NCBI RefSeq assembly: GCF_029024105.1
Contig: NZ_CP118963.1
Coordinates: 744,001-808,000 of the forward strand
Reading direction: 5' to 3'
DNA length: 64,000 nucleotides
From: Acinetobacter lwoffii
Lineage (GTDB): Bacteria > Pseudomonadota > Gammaproteobacteria > Pseudomonadales > Moraxellaceae
In this document: in pieces, positions 26,183-35,700 of the stretch
How positions within the stretch are numbered: position 1 is the stretch's first letter
How the letters are laid out: every line of letters begins with the position of its first letter
Made by a program: the position numbers and the translations under genes
The notes under the pieces: model-generated
Database searches by the model: none
What the model was told of the DNA's origin: nothing
What the model saw: the letters and a program-made list of their open reading frames with translations, nothing else

Positions 26183-26833
26183 TTATTCAAGTGCTTTTAA
26201 ACGGGCGATAATTTTGTCGTATTCTGCTTCCAGATTTCGATAGCGACTTTGTAAAGATTGAATATTTTCTTTCTGGGAAGCGAGATTTTTCTGGTTATTG
26301 TCTAATGTTGTTTTCAGCTGTGCCGGTGGGGTTTTACCTTTACGTAAATATTCACGTTCCTGACGCACAAACATGACCCGATCTTTTTGCAGTTGCTTCA
26401 TTTGTTCTTGCTGAAAATCAATCTGTTTTTTTAACTGGACCAGGCTGTCATTCTTTTTCTGTAAAGCGGTCTGGCTATTGTTATAAGCACGCTTGAGTTT
26501 ATGATCTTCGGCAATTCGCTGCGCCTGTTGGGCACGTTGTGGCGCTTGCCTGATATCCGCTTCGGCATTATAAGGACGGGCACGCTTAATCACCTGCATA
26601 TTCTGGTCAAGTGCTTCATAACCATAACGGATATGATTTGGCGTGACATTAGTACTGATATTGGCCACACCCTTGCTGTCATAATAACGATACCAAGTGG
26701 CTTTTTGCGGGAGTTGGTTACTACTCGCACACGTTAAGCTCACCTGTAACAGTAGCAGCACAACAACAATGAATTGACCAGTCATTTTATTTTTATCAAT
26801 GACAGCAAGTTTTCTTAAAAACTGACTCATCAT
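26183..26833 (-). CDS. Periplasmic coiled-coil protein, DUF4124-like N-terminus
   Basis: 216 residues. The N-terminal hydrophobic segment (about 19-36, ending CASS) is a signal peptide or anchor. The next part, WYRYYDSKGVANISTNVTPNHIRYGYEALD, resembles the DUF4124 fold (given in two parts: WYRYYDSKGVANIS and PNHIRYGYEALD). The last 120 residues are a strongly charged coiled coil with Gln/Lys-rich heptads. It is in the same direction as the efflux adaptor, 51 bases upstream, with no terminator seen, so it may be co-transcribed. Role unknown. Confidence 0.7.
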   Translation of the reverse strand: MMSQFLRKLAVIDKNKMTGQFIVVVLLLLQVSLTCASSNQLPQKATWYRYYDSKGVANISTNVTPNHIRYGYEALDQNMQVIKRARPYNAEADIRQAPQRAQQAQRIAEDHKLKRAYNNSQTALQKKNDSLVQLKKQIDFQQEQMKQLQKDRVMFVRQEREYLRKGKTPPAQLKTTLDNNQKNLASQKENIQSLQSRYRNLEAEYDKIIARLKALE

Positions 26834-27116
26834 TGGCTCCCCGAATTTAAAGTTGACTAAATTACTTATTTTAAAGTAATAATCTTGTTATATTAGACTT
26901 AAATTTATCAATAAAAAACTACCGTTAGTCAAAAAAAAACCAATAACGATAAGAAAATGTGAAGCTGTTATTAAAAATAAATGATTTTGTCTACTTGTGT
27001 AGAAAATGTTCATTGATAATACAAGTGACTTTATGTTAAAAATGTTTATCGATCGTAATAAAATAATCCTATGAGCCTTATGGCATATAGTTTCTAAAAT
27101 GGGAAGGGTTAAACAA

Positions 27117-27500
27117 ATGGACGATAAATTCCAAAATCTAAAAATTATGGTTATTGATGACTCAAAGACCATTCGTCGTACTGCGGAAACTCTTCTTCAA
27201 CGCGAAGGTTATGAGGTCATTACTGCAGTAGACGGTTTTGAGGCTTTGTCAAAAATTGCCGAAGCAAATCCAGATATCGTTTTTGTAGATATTATGATGC
27301 CGCGCCTGGATGGTTATCAAACCTGCGCCTTAATCAAAAACTCTCAGAATTACCAGAATATTCCTGTGATTATGCTATCGAGTAAAGATGGCTTATTTGA
27401 TCAGGCCAAAGGTCGTGTCGTGGGTTCAGATGAATACCTGACTAAACCTTTTAGTAAAGATGAATTGCTCAATGCAATCCGTAACCATATTAGTGCTTAA
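27117..27500 (+). CDS. pilG: Twitching-motility response regulator PilG
   Basis: 127 residues, a single CheY-like receiver. The acidic pocket is in IMVIDDSKTIRR, the phosphorylation Asp is in VFVDIMMPRLDG, and the conserved Lys is in LTKPF. PilG works with the Chp histidine kinase to stimulate type IV pilus extension in Pseudomonas. I start at 27117 (GAAGGG ribosome site 10 bases before) and not at the 18 bases earlier start. It is the first gene of the cluster, and its promoter lies in the AT-rich gap from 26834. Confidence 0.9.
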   Translation: MDDKFQNLKIMVIDDSKTIRRTAETLLQREGYEVITAVDGFEALSKIAEANPDIVFVDIMMPRLDGYQTCALIKNSQNYQNIPVIMLSSKDGLFDQAKGRVVGSDEYLTKPFSKDELLNAIRNHISA

Positions 27501-27525
27501 TATTTGATTTTTTTGGGGAATTGGC

Positions 27526-27894
27526 ATGGCACGTATCCTAATTGTGGATGACTCACCGACAGAAACTTTTCGCTTTAGAGAGATTCTTTCTAAACACGGC
27601 TTTGAGGTGATTGAAGCAGCCAATGGCGCAGATGGCGTCACCATGGCACAGGCAGAATTGCCGGACCTAGTCCTGATGGATGTGGTTATGCCGGGCGTGA
27701 ATGGTTTTCAGGCGACCCGCCAGATTGCACGTGGTGCAACGACCAAACATATTCCAATCGTGATTGTGAGTACTAAGGATCAGGCCACTGACCGTGTATG
27801 GGGCAAGCGTCAAGGCGCAGCGGATTATCTAACAAAACCAGTCGATGAAAAACAATTAATAGATGTAATTAAGCAGCACCTCAATGCAGGATAA
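27526..27894 (+). CDS. pilH: Twitching-motility response regulator PilH
   Basis: 122 residues, a stand-alone receiver: ILIVDDSPTETFRF at the N-terminus, phosphorylation Asp in LVLMDVVMPGVNG and Lys in LTKPVDEKQ. The wording TETFRFREIL after the first Asp pair is typical of PilH. In Pseudomonas, PilH acts opposite to PilG, draining phosphate or promoting retraction. It sits 25 bases after pilG and 5 bases before pilI, so the three are one transcription unit. Confidence 0.92.
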   Translation: MARILIVDDSPTETFRFREILSKHGFEVIEAANGADGVTMAQAELPDLVLMDVVMPGVNGFQATRQIARGATTKHIPIVIVSTKDQATDRVWGKRQGAADYLTKPVDEKQLIDVIKQHLNAG

Positions 27895-27899
27895 GCTCT

Positions 27900-28436
27900 A
27901 TGGCAGCAAATGGATTTATCGAATTGCTTCGCATTGCGAAACGGGGGAATAAAAACTACGTTTCCAATGGCAATGAAGTTAACCGATGGTCGGGCATTGC
28001 TTTTGAGATGATGGGGCAATATTTTGTTGCCCCGCTGGGGGAAGTATCAGAAGTGATTTATCCCCCAGAATATACGCCGGTACCCAAGACACAAGCATGG
28101 GTGTTGGGTCTGGCGAATATCCGGGGAAGACTGTTATCGGTTTCTGATCTGACGCAGTATGTATCAGGGCAGAGCAGTCAATTTTCACCGACTCAAAAAG
28201 TATTATGCATCAACCATAATGACCAGTATGTGGGTTTGGTCGTAGATCAAGTTTTGGGTATACAACATTTCAATAAGAAAAGTTTCTTTTCGAAGAAATC
28301 TGAATTGGATAAAAACTTACAAGAATATTGTCAGGGGTTTTTCCATCAGCACAACCAGCAGTGGCATGTGTTTTTATTCAGTCGTCTGTTGCAAAATCCA
28401 AAATTTATGAACGCATCTATAAAATTTATAAATTAA
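27900..28436 (+). CDS. pilI: CheW-like adaptor PilI
   Basis: 178 residues with a CheW-type domain covering most of the protein: WSGIAFEMMGQYFVAPLGEVSEVI, read in parts, then VLGLANIRGRLLSVSDL and VGLVVDQVLGIQ. It couples the pilus chemoreceptor PilJ to the kinase ChpA. It starts 5 bases after pilH and is followed by pilJ after about 46 bases. Confidence 0.92.
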   Translation: MAANGFIELLRIAKRGNKNYVSNGNEVNRWSGIAFEMMGQYFVAPLGEVSEVIYPPEYTPVPKTQAWVLGLANIRGRLLSVSDLTQYVSGQSSQFSPTQKVLCINHNDQYVGLVVDQVLGIQHFNKKSFFSKKSELDKNLQEYCQGFFHQHNQQWHVFLFSRLLQNPKFMNASIKFIN

Positions 28437-28482
28437 ATGTCGCGCTCGAAACTAAGCAAGGCGTCAACCGGGGAGAGGCTGC

Positions 28483-30555
28483 ATGGGCTTTAAACTTAAA
28501 AAGAAAAATACAGGTGAGAGCACTGGCCGCAAAGGCGGTAATGCTTTTTTAGCTAAGATTCAAACGCAAGTAGATCAGTTATCACGTGTCTTCGGTGATA
28601 GTGAGAAATCAAAACCGCTGATCTATGGAGCAGCAGGCTGTCTTTTAGCCGCACTGATCACTTTATTGTATCTTTTTTATAGTGTTCCACGTACCAATGA
28701 ACTCACTCAAAGTCTGGGTGATTTGCGTCTCCTCTCGCAAACGATTTCGCGCCAAGCGACTGAAGCGACAGCTTCGGGTACGCCTGAGGCCATGAAGAAC
28801 CTGACTGATTCGCAAAAAGCTTTTGCTGAAAACCTTGAGACAGTTAAAAGTATTCACTCTAACAATGATGCGTTGCAAGCTGTTGATAAACAGTGGACAG
28901 AAGTATCCAGCAGTATTGATCTGATTACCTCGCAACAAAAAATTATTAACCAGTTATACGACACCAACATCGCGATTGGTGAAGCGATTCCAGGGATTCA
29001 GGCGGAATATAACTTGATGGTCGACCAGATGGCACGTCAAGATATGCCATCGAACCAGGTGGTTATTGCCAAAAACCAGGTATTCATTGCAGAACGTATC
29101 TTACGTTCAATCAGTTTGGTACTGACAGGTAATGATGGTTCACGTGAATCTGCGGATGACTTCAGTGCCGATACCGAAACTTTTGGTTCTTATCTGAATG
29201 CACAGTTAAATGGTTCTGCTGAACTGGGTGTACAGCGTATTGATGATCCAACTCTGCGTGAATCTCTGGAAGGTATCAAGGCTGAATATGATGACGTACT
29301 CGAGTCTGCATCAGCGATTATTCTGAAAAACTCTACACAGATCGTAAAAGTTCGTCAGGCAGCCGCATCTATTTTTTCTCAATCTGATGTGCTTTTGGAT
29401 AACCTGAATAAATTATCGGGTAACTCAGGTCTTAAAACGGTTGTTCCGGCAGTCCTGCTAATCGCATTATTAGTCGGTTTCTTGCTGTGTGTATTCAAGT
29501 TGCTTTCTCTGCGTGGTTTGTCGGATAAGCAGCGTGTAGGCCGTTTACAAGAAGAATATGACCGTAACCAGAATGCGATTTTACGTTTACTGGATGAGAT
29601 CGCCGATCTTGCAGATGGTGACTTGCGTTCATATGCAACAGTATCTGAAGACTTTACCGGTGCGATTGCCGACTCGATTAACTTTGCGATCGACCAGTTA
29701 CGTGATCTGGTATCGCGTATTACTGAAACTTCTCAAGAAGTTGCGCAATATACTGCAACTACACAAAGCATTACCAACCAGTTAGCTGAAGCATCTGAGC
29801 ATCAGGCACAAGAAATTGCTGGTGCTTCTGCAGCGATTAACGAAATGGCACTGTCGATTGACCAGGTATCTGCCAACGCCGATGAATCAGCGGTGGTAGC
29901 AGAGCGTTCAGTACAAATTGCTGCAAACGGTGCGGATGTCGTACATCGCTCAATTGAGGGTATGGACACGATTCGTGAACAGATTCAGGAAACTTCAAAA
30001 CGTATTAAACGTTTGGGTGAATCTTCTCAGGAAATTGGTAACATCGTAGCCTTGATTAACGATATTGCTGACCAGACGAACATCCTGGCATTAAACGCAG
30101 CAATTCAGGCATCGATGGCCGGTGAAGCAGGTCGTGGTTTCGCGGTCGTAGCCGATGAAGTACAGCGTCTTGCGGAACGTTCAGCTTCTGCAACGAAGCA
30201 GATTGAAGGCCTGGTAAAAACCATTCAAACGGATACGAACGAAGCCGTTATTTCGATGGAACAAACTACATCGGAAGTTGTACGTGGTGCGAACTTGTCT
30301 AAAGATGCCGGTGTAGCACTAGATGAGATTCAAACAGTATCGAACAACCTTGCGAAACTGATTGCGAACATTTCTGATGCTGCGAAACTGCAGTCAGCAT
30401 CTGCAGGTCATATTGCGACCACGATGAATGTCGTACAGGAAATTACCTCGCAAACCACCAGTGCAACCTTCGATACAGCACGTTCAGTATCTGAACTGGC
30501 AAACATGGCCGATGCATTACGTGAATCTGTATCTGACTTTAAACTACCAGAATAA
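28483..30555 (+). CDS. pilJ: Type IV pilus chemoreceptor PilJ
   Basis: 690 residues. Two membrane segments (about 48-68 and 322-345) bracket a helical periplasmic sensor domain. A HAMP region follows, then a long coiled-coil signalling domain with the hairpin tip IADQTNILALNAAIQASMAGEAGRGF (central part NILALNAAIQAS). The hairpin wording NAAIQASMAGEAGR departs from the usual AAIEAARAGE seen in standard methyl-accepting proteins, as in other PilJ proteins. It detects surface contact or pilus state and sets ChpA activity. No methyltransferase or methylesterase gene accompanies it here. Confidence 0.94.
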   Translation: MGFKLKKKNTGESTGRKGGNAFLAKIQTQVDQLSRVFGDSEKSKPLIYGAAGCLLAALITLLYLFYSVPRTNELTQSLGDLRLLSQTISRQATEATASGTPEAMKNLTDSQKAFAENLETVKSIHSNNDALQAVDKQWTEVSSSIDLITSQQKIINQLYDTNIAIGEAIPGIQAEYNLMVDQMARQDMPSNQVVIAKNQVFIAERILRSISLVLTGNDGSRESADDFSADTETFGSYLNAQLNGSAELGVQRIDDPTLRESLEGIKAEYDDVLESASAIILKNSTQIVKVRQAAASIFSQSDVLLDNLNKLSGNSGLKTVVPAVLLIALLVGFLLCVFKLLSLRGLSDKQRVGRLQEEYDRNQNAILRLLDEIADLADGDLRSYATVSEDFTGAIADSINFAIDQLRDLVSRITETSQEVAQYTATTQSITNQLAEASEHQAQEIAGASAAINEMALSIDQVSANADESAVVAERSVQIAANGADVVHRSIEGMDTIREQIQETSKRIKRLGESSQEIGNIVALINDIADQTNILALNAAIQASMAGEAGRGFAVVADEVQRLAERSASATKQIEGLVKTIQTDTNEAVISMEQTTSEVVRGANLSKDAGVALDEIQTVSNNLAKLIANISDAAKLQSASAGHIATTMNVVQEITSQTTSATFDTARSVSELANMADALRESVSDFKLPE

Positions 30556-30722
30556 AGTCAGACATGATGGGGAAATGTGTCTTGACCGCGGTTGAGACAC
30601 ATTCAGAAAATACAGATAAAGCCTCGACAAGATGTACTTAACTTCATACGTTAGGTATCGCGTGACGGTCACAATTAAGTTTGAGCGCCCTTCTTGGCGG
30701 CATAACGTAAGAAGCATGAGCT
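30556..30722 (+). other. pilJ-chpA gap with inverted repeat
   Basis: In Pseudomonas aeruginosa pilK lies here; this genome has only a 167-base gap. It contains AATGTGTCT (30574-30582) and AGACACATT (30595-30603), a perfect 9-bp stem with a 12-base loop. No T-run follows, so it may be an RNA processing or attenuation site, not a terminator. Confidence 0.5.
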
Positions 30723-33700
30723 ATGAAAGAAATATTAAAAAATTTAGTTGAAACGACAACGCTTCCTGAAGATAGTTATCTTGACCAAGATGCAGAAATT
30801 CTTGAAATTTTTGTTGAGGAAATCGAAGAGATCTTCGTTGAGTTAAATGCTTTATTTCCAGAATGGTTGACTAATCCAGATCATCAAGAAAATCTGAAGA
30901 CCATTCGCCGCCATTTTCACACCCTGAAAGGTTCAGGCCGCATGGTCGGGGCAAAATCGGCAGGGGAAATGGCCTGGGCGGTTGAAGATACCTTAAACCG
31001 GGTTTTGTCCGGTTCGATTCAGCTAACACCGACGGTGCAAAAATTTGCCCAAGCGGTACTGAATGTCTATCAATATGCTTTATATCCAAAATTCAAACAT
31101 GTACAGCAATTGGATCTCGACCTGCGTCCAATGGTGCTGTTGGGACAACAATTACAACAACAAATTTCGCCTGAGCCTGCATTGGAAGAATTACTGGCAT
31201 TGGCAGTTCATTTGACTGCTGAAGGTCAGATGACAGGTCTTGAGCTTGCAGACAATGAGCCAAGTGAAGCTGAGCTAACAGTAGCGCCAGTAGAAGTACC
31301 GGTTCGCAGTGATATCGAAGAAACTGTGGCGATCTTTATTGAAGAAGCAGAAGAGCATCTGGAAACGATTGCCACCTTCCTTCGCACTGAAGATGAAAAA
31401 TCACAAGATTATAATGCGCTAATTCGTGCGATTCATACCTTGCGCGGCAGTTCATCCATGGCGCAGATTGACCAGATTTTTGAGGCCAGCTCTAAAGTAG
31501 AGCATCTGTTCAAAACCCTGCTGCAAGATGAAATTGTCTCAACCTCAAAAGAAACTGCTTTACTGATTCAGTATGCCGAGTTTGTCAGTGACTATCTGCA
31601 TTTGCTACGTCAGGGCAACACTGCAAAACTGGATGCGGTATATGCCACCTTTGAGCGTGTCTGGAATGATTATGGCTTTGCAGTTACTGAAACCAATAGT
31701 ATTCAGACGCAAGGCTTGGTGTCCAAACTGGTTGAGCTGGATATTGATCTGTTATTGGATGCCGAGTTTGAATTTGATAAACGCGCCCAAGTCGATTATC
31801 CGGAATATATTCAGGCACTCAGCCAGCAGGCTGCGGAATTGCTGGCACATACAGAAAGCCGGGCAGCGCAGGGAATTCATGAATTCACTGCCGATCTGAA
31901 ATCGGCTTATGATGCGCTGCTTGAAAAGCCAGTGCTGCTAAACAGCGATTATGCTTATGAACTGTTCGCACAGGCGCATCAGGAATTTATTCATTTATTT
32001 GATACCTTGGCCGCAGGACAGCGCGTCATTCTGAATGATGAAATTCAAAAAATACTCAGTGAACTGTCTGCATTTGTGCAGCAGGATCTGGAAATATTTG
32101 CTGAAGATAATACCAATCAGAATGTTGAGCTAAGCTCAGAGGCCACACAGGTGGCTGAAACTGTCGCGACTGGCAGTGTCGATTTTGCTGGCTTGAGCCA
32201 ACGCATCGCTGCGGATCGTCAGCAGCAGCAAAGTGCTGAAACCAACCGTGATTTTGATGAAGAATTACTAAGTATCTTCCTGGAAGAAGCGGATGAATTG
32301 CTGGCAGGCATTGATGAAGATCTAAATACCTGGAGCAAAAAACAGGATGATACGACCTCACTGAACAATCTGATGCGTCATTTGCATACCTTAAAAGGTG
32401 GTGCAAACATGATCGCAGCATCGCATATCGGTTTGATTGCGCATGAACTAGAAAGTATTTATGAGCGGGTGATCCGTCAGCAAATTGCCGTGACACCTGC
32501 TTTAATCCAGATTATCCGTCTGGTACAGGACAACGTTTCCGATCGTATTCAATCTATTCGGGAAGACGGTATTGATTATCCTGCACCAGAAGCGATTGCG
32601 ATTCTGCAAAATATTCAGGCGCTGGTTTCTGGACAAGCTGTTGCTGCTGTGGAGAGCGCGAACACTGTAGCTAAAGTTGTAGAGGTCGAAGCGACATCAA
32701 TTCCTGAACCGCAACTTGAAGAGTCAGCAACGACTGAACAGCCTGCAACTGATCTGGCTGAAGCTGAAGAATTACTGGAAATCTCTGAGTCTTCTGAGGC
32801 TATTGAAGACACACCAGTAGAACGTTCTGAAGAAGACGAACTGAAATCCATTGTTGAAGAGTCTTTCCTGGAAGAATCCGAAGAGATTCTGGCGAATGCC
32901 GAGAAGCTCCTCAATCAATGGTTTGATCAGCGTAGTGACCGTAGTTTATTGCTGCAATTACAGCGTGCCGCCCATAGTATCAAGGGTGGCGCACGTATGA
33001 TTGATGTTGAAGAAGTGGCCAGTATTGCCTATGAGCTGGAAACGACTTTCGAACAGTTTGCGGTCTATCAATTTAACTCGAATGCCTATGATGGCTTATT
33101 GCAGAAAACGCTGGTCTGGTTAAGACAGGCGATTTTCCAGCGCGACTATAGCGGCTTTGAGCCGCTGCACAGCAGTCTGAAAAAGATTGCTTATGTGGAC
33201 GTTACTGCGCAATTGCCTGAGCGTCTGGCGAAAACAGATAATCTTGTAGTCAGCACAGACTTCGGCTTTGTTGAAGGTGATGGTACTGAACCGCCACAGA
33301 TGATGGGTGAATGGGCGAATAGCGGTACCAGCGATAGTAATAACGAGATGATCCGTATCTCTGCTGATCTGGTCGAGAAGATGATTGACCTGTCCGGTGA
33401 GAACTCGATTAACCGTTCGCGTATCGAGATGGACCTGGGTCAGCTAGGCAATACCTTGAACGAGATGGAATTGGCGATCAAACGTCTTGCTGATCAGTTA
33501 CGTCGAATGGAAGGCGAGCTGGAATCACAGATTATTGCCAAACACGGTTCAGAGAACTCGCGCTATGCTGACTTTGACCCGCTGGAAATGGACCAGTATT
33601 CGTCGCTCAACCAGCTGTCTAAATCACTGGCAGAATCTGCATCAGATTTGGTCGACTTCAAGAGTACACTGGCCGACAAGATTCGCGAAACTGAAGGTCT

Positions 33701-35174
33701 GTTATTGCAACAATCCCGTATTCAGGCCGAGATTCAGGAAAGCCTGATGCGTACCCGTCTGGTTCCATTTGATCGGATGTTGCCGCGTTTACAGCGTATC
33801 GTGCGTCAAACCTCGACCACCTTGAACCGTCCTGCAGAACTGATCGTACAGAATACCGAAGGTGAACTGGATCGTAACATTCTCGAGCGTCTGGTCACCC
33901 CATTTGAGCATATGCTGCGTAACGCGATTGACCATGGTCTGGAAGATACTGCAGATCGTATCGCACTGAACAAGCCGGAAGTCGGTTCTATTGTCTTGAA
34001 CATCAGCCGTCAGGGAACCGATGTAATCGTGTCCTTTAGTGATGATGGTAAGGGGATTGATGCAGAGAAGATTCGTGAAAAAGCCCTGAGTCTGGATCTG
34101 ATCAAAGCGGATCAAGCCATCGATCAGGAAGAAATCCTGCAATTTATCTTCCATCCTGGTTTCAGTACCGCGAAAGCAGTGACCCAGATTTCTGGTCGTG
34201 GTGTCGGTCTGGACGTGGTACAAAGCGAGATCAAATCACTGGGCGGTCATGTGTCAGTGAGCTCGGAACTGGGCAAGGGCACGGTCTTTACGATCCGCGT
34301 TCCGACCACCGTAGCGGTCAGCGATGCCTTGATGGTGAAAGTGGGCGATCAGCAATATGCGATTTCACTGGCGCAGATTGACCGAATTGTACGTATTGCG
34401 CCGACTACATTGGAAAGTTATTTCAACAGTAAAGATGACTATTTCAAGATCGATGGCGAAAATTACAAATTGCGCTATCTGTCTGAGTTTGTGGGCAACC
34501 AGCCGATTCCACGTCTGAATAATGTTGGGCATTCATTGCCGGTGCTGTTGATCAAAGGAAATAGTGGTCAGACCATTGCCTTACTGGTCGATCAGCTGGT
34601 CGGTTCACGAGCGCAGATTGTAGTAAAACCGATTGGACAGCAGTTTGCCAACGTCGGGGTGGTGGCCGGTGCCACGATTCTGGGTGATGGTCAGGTCTGT
34701 CTGATTCTCGATGGACAGAATGTTGCCCGCCAGATTCAGGCGACACAGCGTGTCAAACAGCTGAATGATCAGCGTGATGGTTCGCGTAATTCCAATGCAC
34801 GTCGTCTGGTAATGATTGTCGATGACTCGGTAACTGTACGTAAAGTGACGTCGCGTCTGCTTGAACGTCAAGGCTATGATATTGTGACTGCCAAAGATGG
34901 TGTGGATGCGATCGAGCAGCTTGAAAACGTCAGACCGGATCTGATGTTGCTGGATATCGAAATGCCGCGCATGGACGGTTTCGAAGTGACCAATCTGGTT
35001 CGTCACCATGATATTCACCGTGACTTGCCGATTATCATGATTACCTCACGTACCGGTGAGAAGCATCGTGAACGTGCATTCAGCTTGGGCGTAACGCACT
35101 ATATGGGTAAACCGTTCCAGGAAGCGGAGCTGCTGGCCAATATCCAGCAACTGATTGCTGAAAAACAGGGGTAA
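30723..35174 (+). CDS. chpA: Hybrid histidine kinase of the Pil-Chp system
   Basis: 1483 residues. Four histidine phosphotransfer motifs are visible: HTLKGSGRM (His66), HTLRGSSSM (His238), HTLKGGANM (His555) and HSIKGGARM (His751). A CheA-like dimerisation and kinase core follows, with NAIDHGLED and SDDGKGIDAEK, then SGRGVGLDVV; a CheW-like domain comes next, and the C-terminal receiver has Asp1367/1368 and phospho-acceptor Asp1411 (LLDIEMPRMDG). Pseudomonas ChpA is about a thousand residues longer with more Hpt-type modules, so this is a shorter form. It phosphorylates PilG and PilH. Also called pilL in other annotations. Confidence 0.95.
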   Translation: MKEILKNLVETTTLPEDSYLDQDAEILEIFVEEIEEIFVELNALFPEWLTNPDHQENLKTIRRHFHTLKGSGRMVGAKSAGEMAWAVEDTLNRVLSGSIQLTPTVQKFAQAVLNVYQYALYPKFKHVQQLDLDLRPMVLLGQQLQQQISPEPALEELLALAVHLTAEGQMTGLELADNEPSEAELTVAPVEVPVRSDIEETVAIFIEEAEEHLETIATFLRTEDEKSQDYNALIRAIHTLRGSSSMAQIDQIFEASSKVEHLFKTLLQDEIVSTSKETALLIQYAEFVSDYLHLLRQGNTAKLDAVYATFERVWNDYGFAVTETNSIQTQGLVSKLVELDIDLLLDAEFEFDKRAQVDYPEYIQALSQQAAELLAHTESRAAQGIHEFTADLKSAYDALLEKPVLLNSDYAYELFAQAHQEFIHLFDTLAAGQRVILNDEIQKILSELSAFVQQDLEIFAEDNTNQNVELSSEATQVAETVATGSVDFAGLSQRIAADRQQQQSAETNRDFDEELLSIFLEEADELLAGIDEDLNTWSKKQDDTTSLNNLMRHLHTLKGGANMIAASHIGLIAHELESIYERVIRQQIAVTPALIQIIRLVQDNVSDRIQSIREDGIDYPAPEAIAILQNIQALVSGQAVAAVESANTVAKVVEVEATSIPEPQLEESATTEQPATDLAEAEELLEISESSEAIEDTPVERSEEDELKSIVEESFLEESEEILANAEKLLNQWFDQRSDRSLLLQLQRAAHSIKGGARMIDVEEVASIAYELETTFEQFAVYQFNSNAYDGLLQKTLVWLRQAIFQRDYSGFEPLHSSLKKIAYVDVTAQLPERLAKTDNLVVSTDFGFVEGDGTEPPQMMGEWANSGTSDSNNEMIRISADLVEKMIDLSGENSINRSRIEMDLGQLGNTLNEMELAIKRLADQLRRMEGELESQIIAKHGSENSRYADFDPLEMDQYSSLNQLSKSLAESASDLVDFKSTLADKIRETEGLLLQQSRIQAEIQESLMRTRLVPFDRMLPRLQRIVRQTSTTLNRPAELIVQNTEGELDRNILERLVTPFEHMLRNAIDHGLEDTADRIALNKPEVGSIVLNISRQGTDVIVSFSDDGKGIDAEKIREKALSLDLIKADQAIDQEEILQFIFHPGFSTAKAVTQISGRGVGLDVVQSEIKSLGGHVSVSSELGKGTVFTIRVPTTVAVSDALMVKVGDQQYAISLAQIDRIVRIAPTTLESYFNSKDDYFKIDGENYKLRYLSEFVGNQPIPRLNNVGHSLPVLLIKGNSGQTIALLVDQLVGSRAQIVVKPIGQQFANVGVVAGATILGDGQVCLILDGQNVARQIQATQRVKQLNDQRDGSRNSNARRLVMIVDDSVTVRKVTSRLLERQGYDIVTAKDGVDAIEQLENVRPDLMLLDIEMPRMDGFEVTNLVRHHDIHRDLPIIMITSRTGEKHRERAFSLGVTHYMGKPFQEAELLANIQQLIAEKQG

Positions 35175-35177
35175 TAT

Positions 35178-35636
35178 ATGAGTCAGACCAATTCGAACAG
35201 CAAAATGGCTGATCAGATTAGCCAGCAGGAACTTCAGCATCTGATTACGGTATCGACCGGATTTATTGATGCCTATATTATTGACTGTCATGGCAAAGAT
35301 CCGATGCTATTGCCACAAAATATTGTCCTGTCAGCACTGGATAGCAATACGCAGGTTAAGACAGTGGAGTGGCATGAAGCACAATTGCCAGTTTATGCAG
35401 TGAATGATCCTTTACGTCAAAATGGAGTGGCACTGGTGATTGAGGGTGATGAAATCACTCAGCGCTTTGCCTTGATGTGCAATGAAATGCCGAAAACCAT
35501 CCGGATTCGTATTTCCGAAGTGGTCGATGTCGATCAGCCCGTGAATGATCCTGCCATCTTTCAATATGTGCGTATGAACGAACAGCTTTTCCATATTCCG
35601 AATATGACGAATATTCAGGCTTCAATCGGACTGTAA
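35178..35636 (+). CDS. ChpC-like adaptor
   Basis: 152 residues, three bases after chpA. The wording suggests a CheW-like fold: LLPQNIVLSALDSN, then LPVYAVNDPL and FALMCNEMPKTIRIRISEV. ChpC in Pseudomonas is a second CheW-type protein at this place in the cluster, which supports the call. Sequence conservation is weak, so the assignment leans on position. A bidirectional terminator follows. Confidence 0.7.
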   Translation: MSQTNSNSKMADQISQQELQHLITVSTGFIDAYIIDCHGKDPMLLPQNIVLSALDSNTQVKTVEWHEAQLPVYAVNDPLRQNGVALVIEGDEITQRFALMCNEMPKTIRIRISEVVDVDQPVNDPAIFQYVRMNEQLFHIPNMTNIQASIGL

Positions 35637-35649
35637 TCCAAACTATAAA

Positions 35650-35685
35650 ATATAAAAAGGAACTCCATGGAGTTCCTTTTTTATT
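35650..35685. terminator. Bidirectional terminator between the Chp cluster and dapE
   Basis: AAGGAACTCCA and TGGAGTTCCTT form a perfect stem, flanked by A- and T-runs. Confidence 0.9.
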
Positions 35686-35700
35686 GTGTTATGAATTTAC

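Noticed and set aside
26888..27172. Minus-strand ORF of 94 codons before pilG
   Set aside because: AT-rich, overlaps the start of pilG in the opposite direction, and has no ribosome site or recognisable product.
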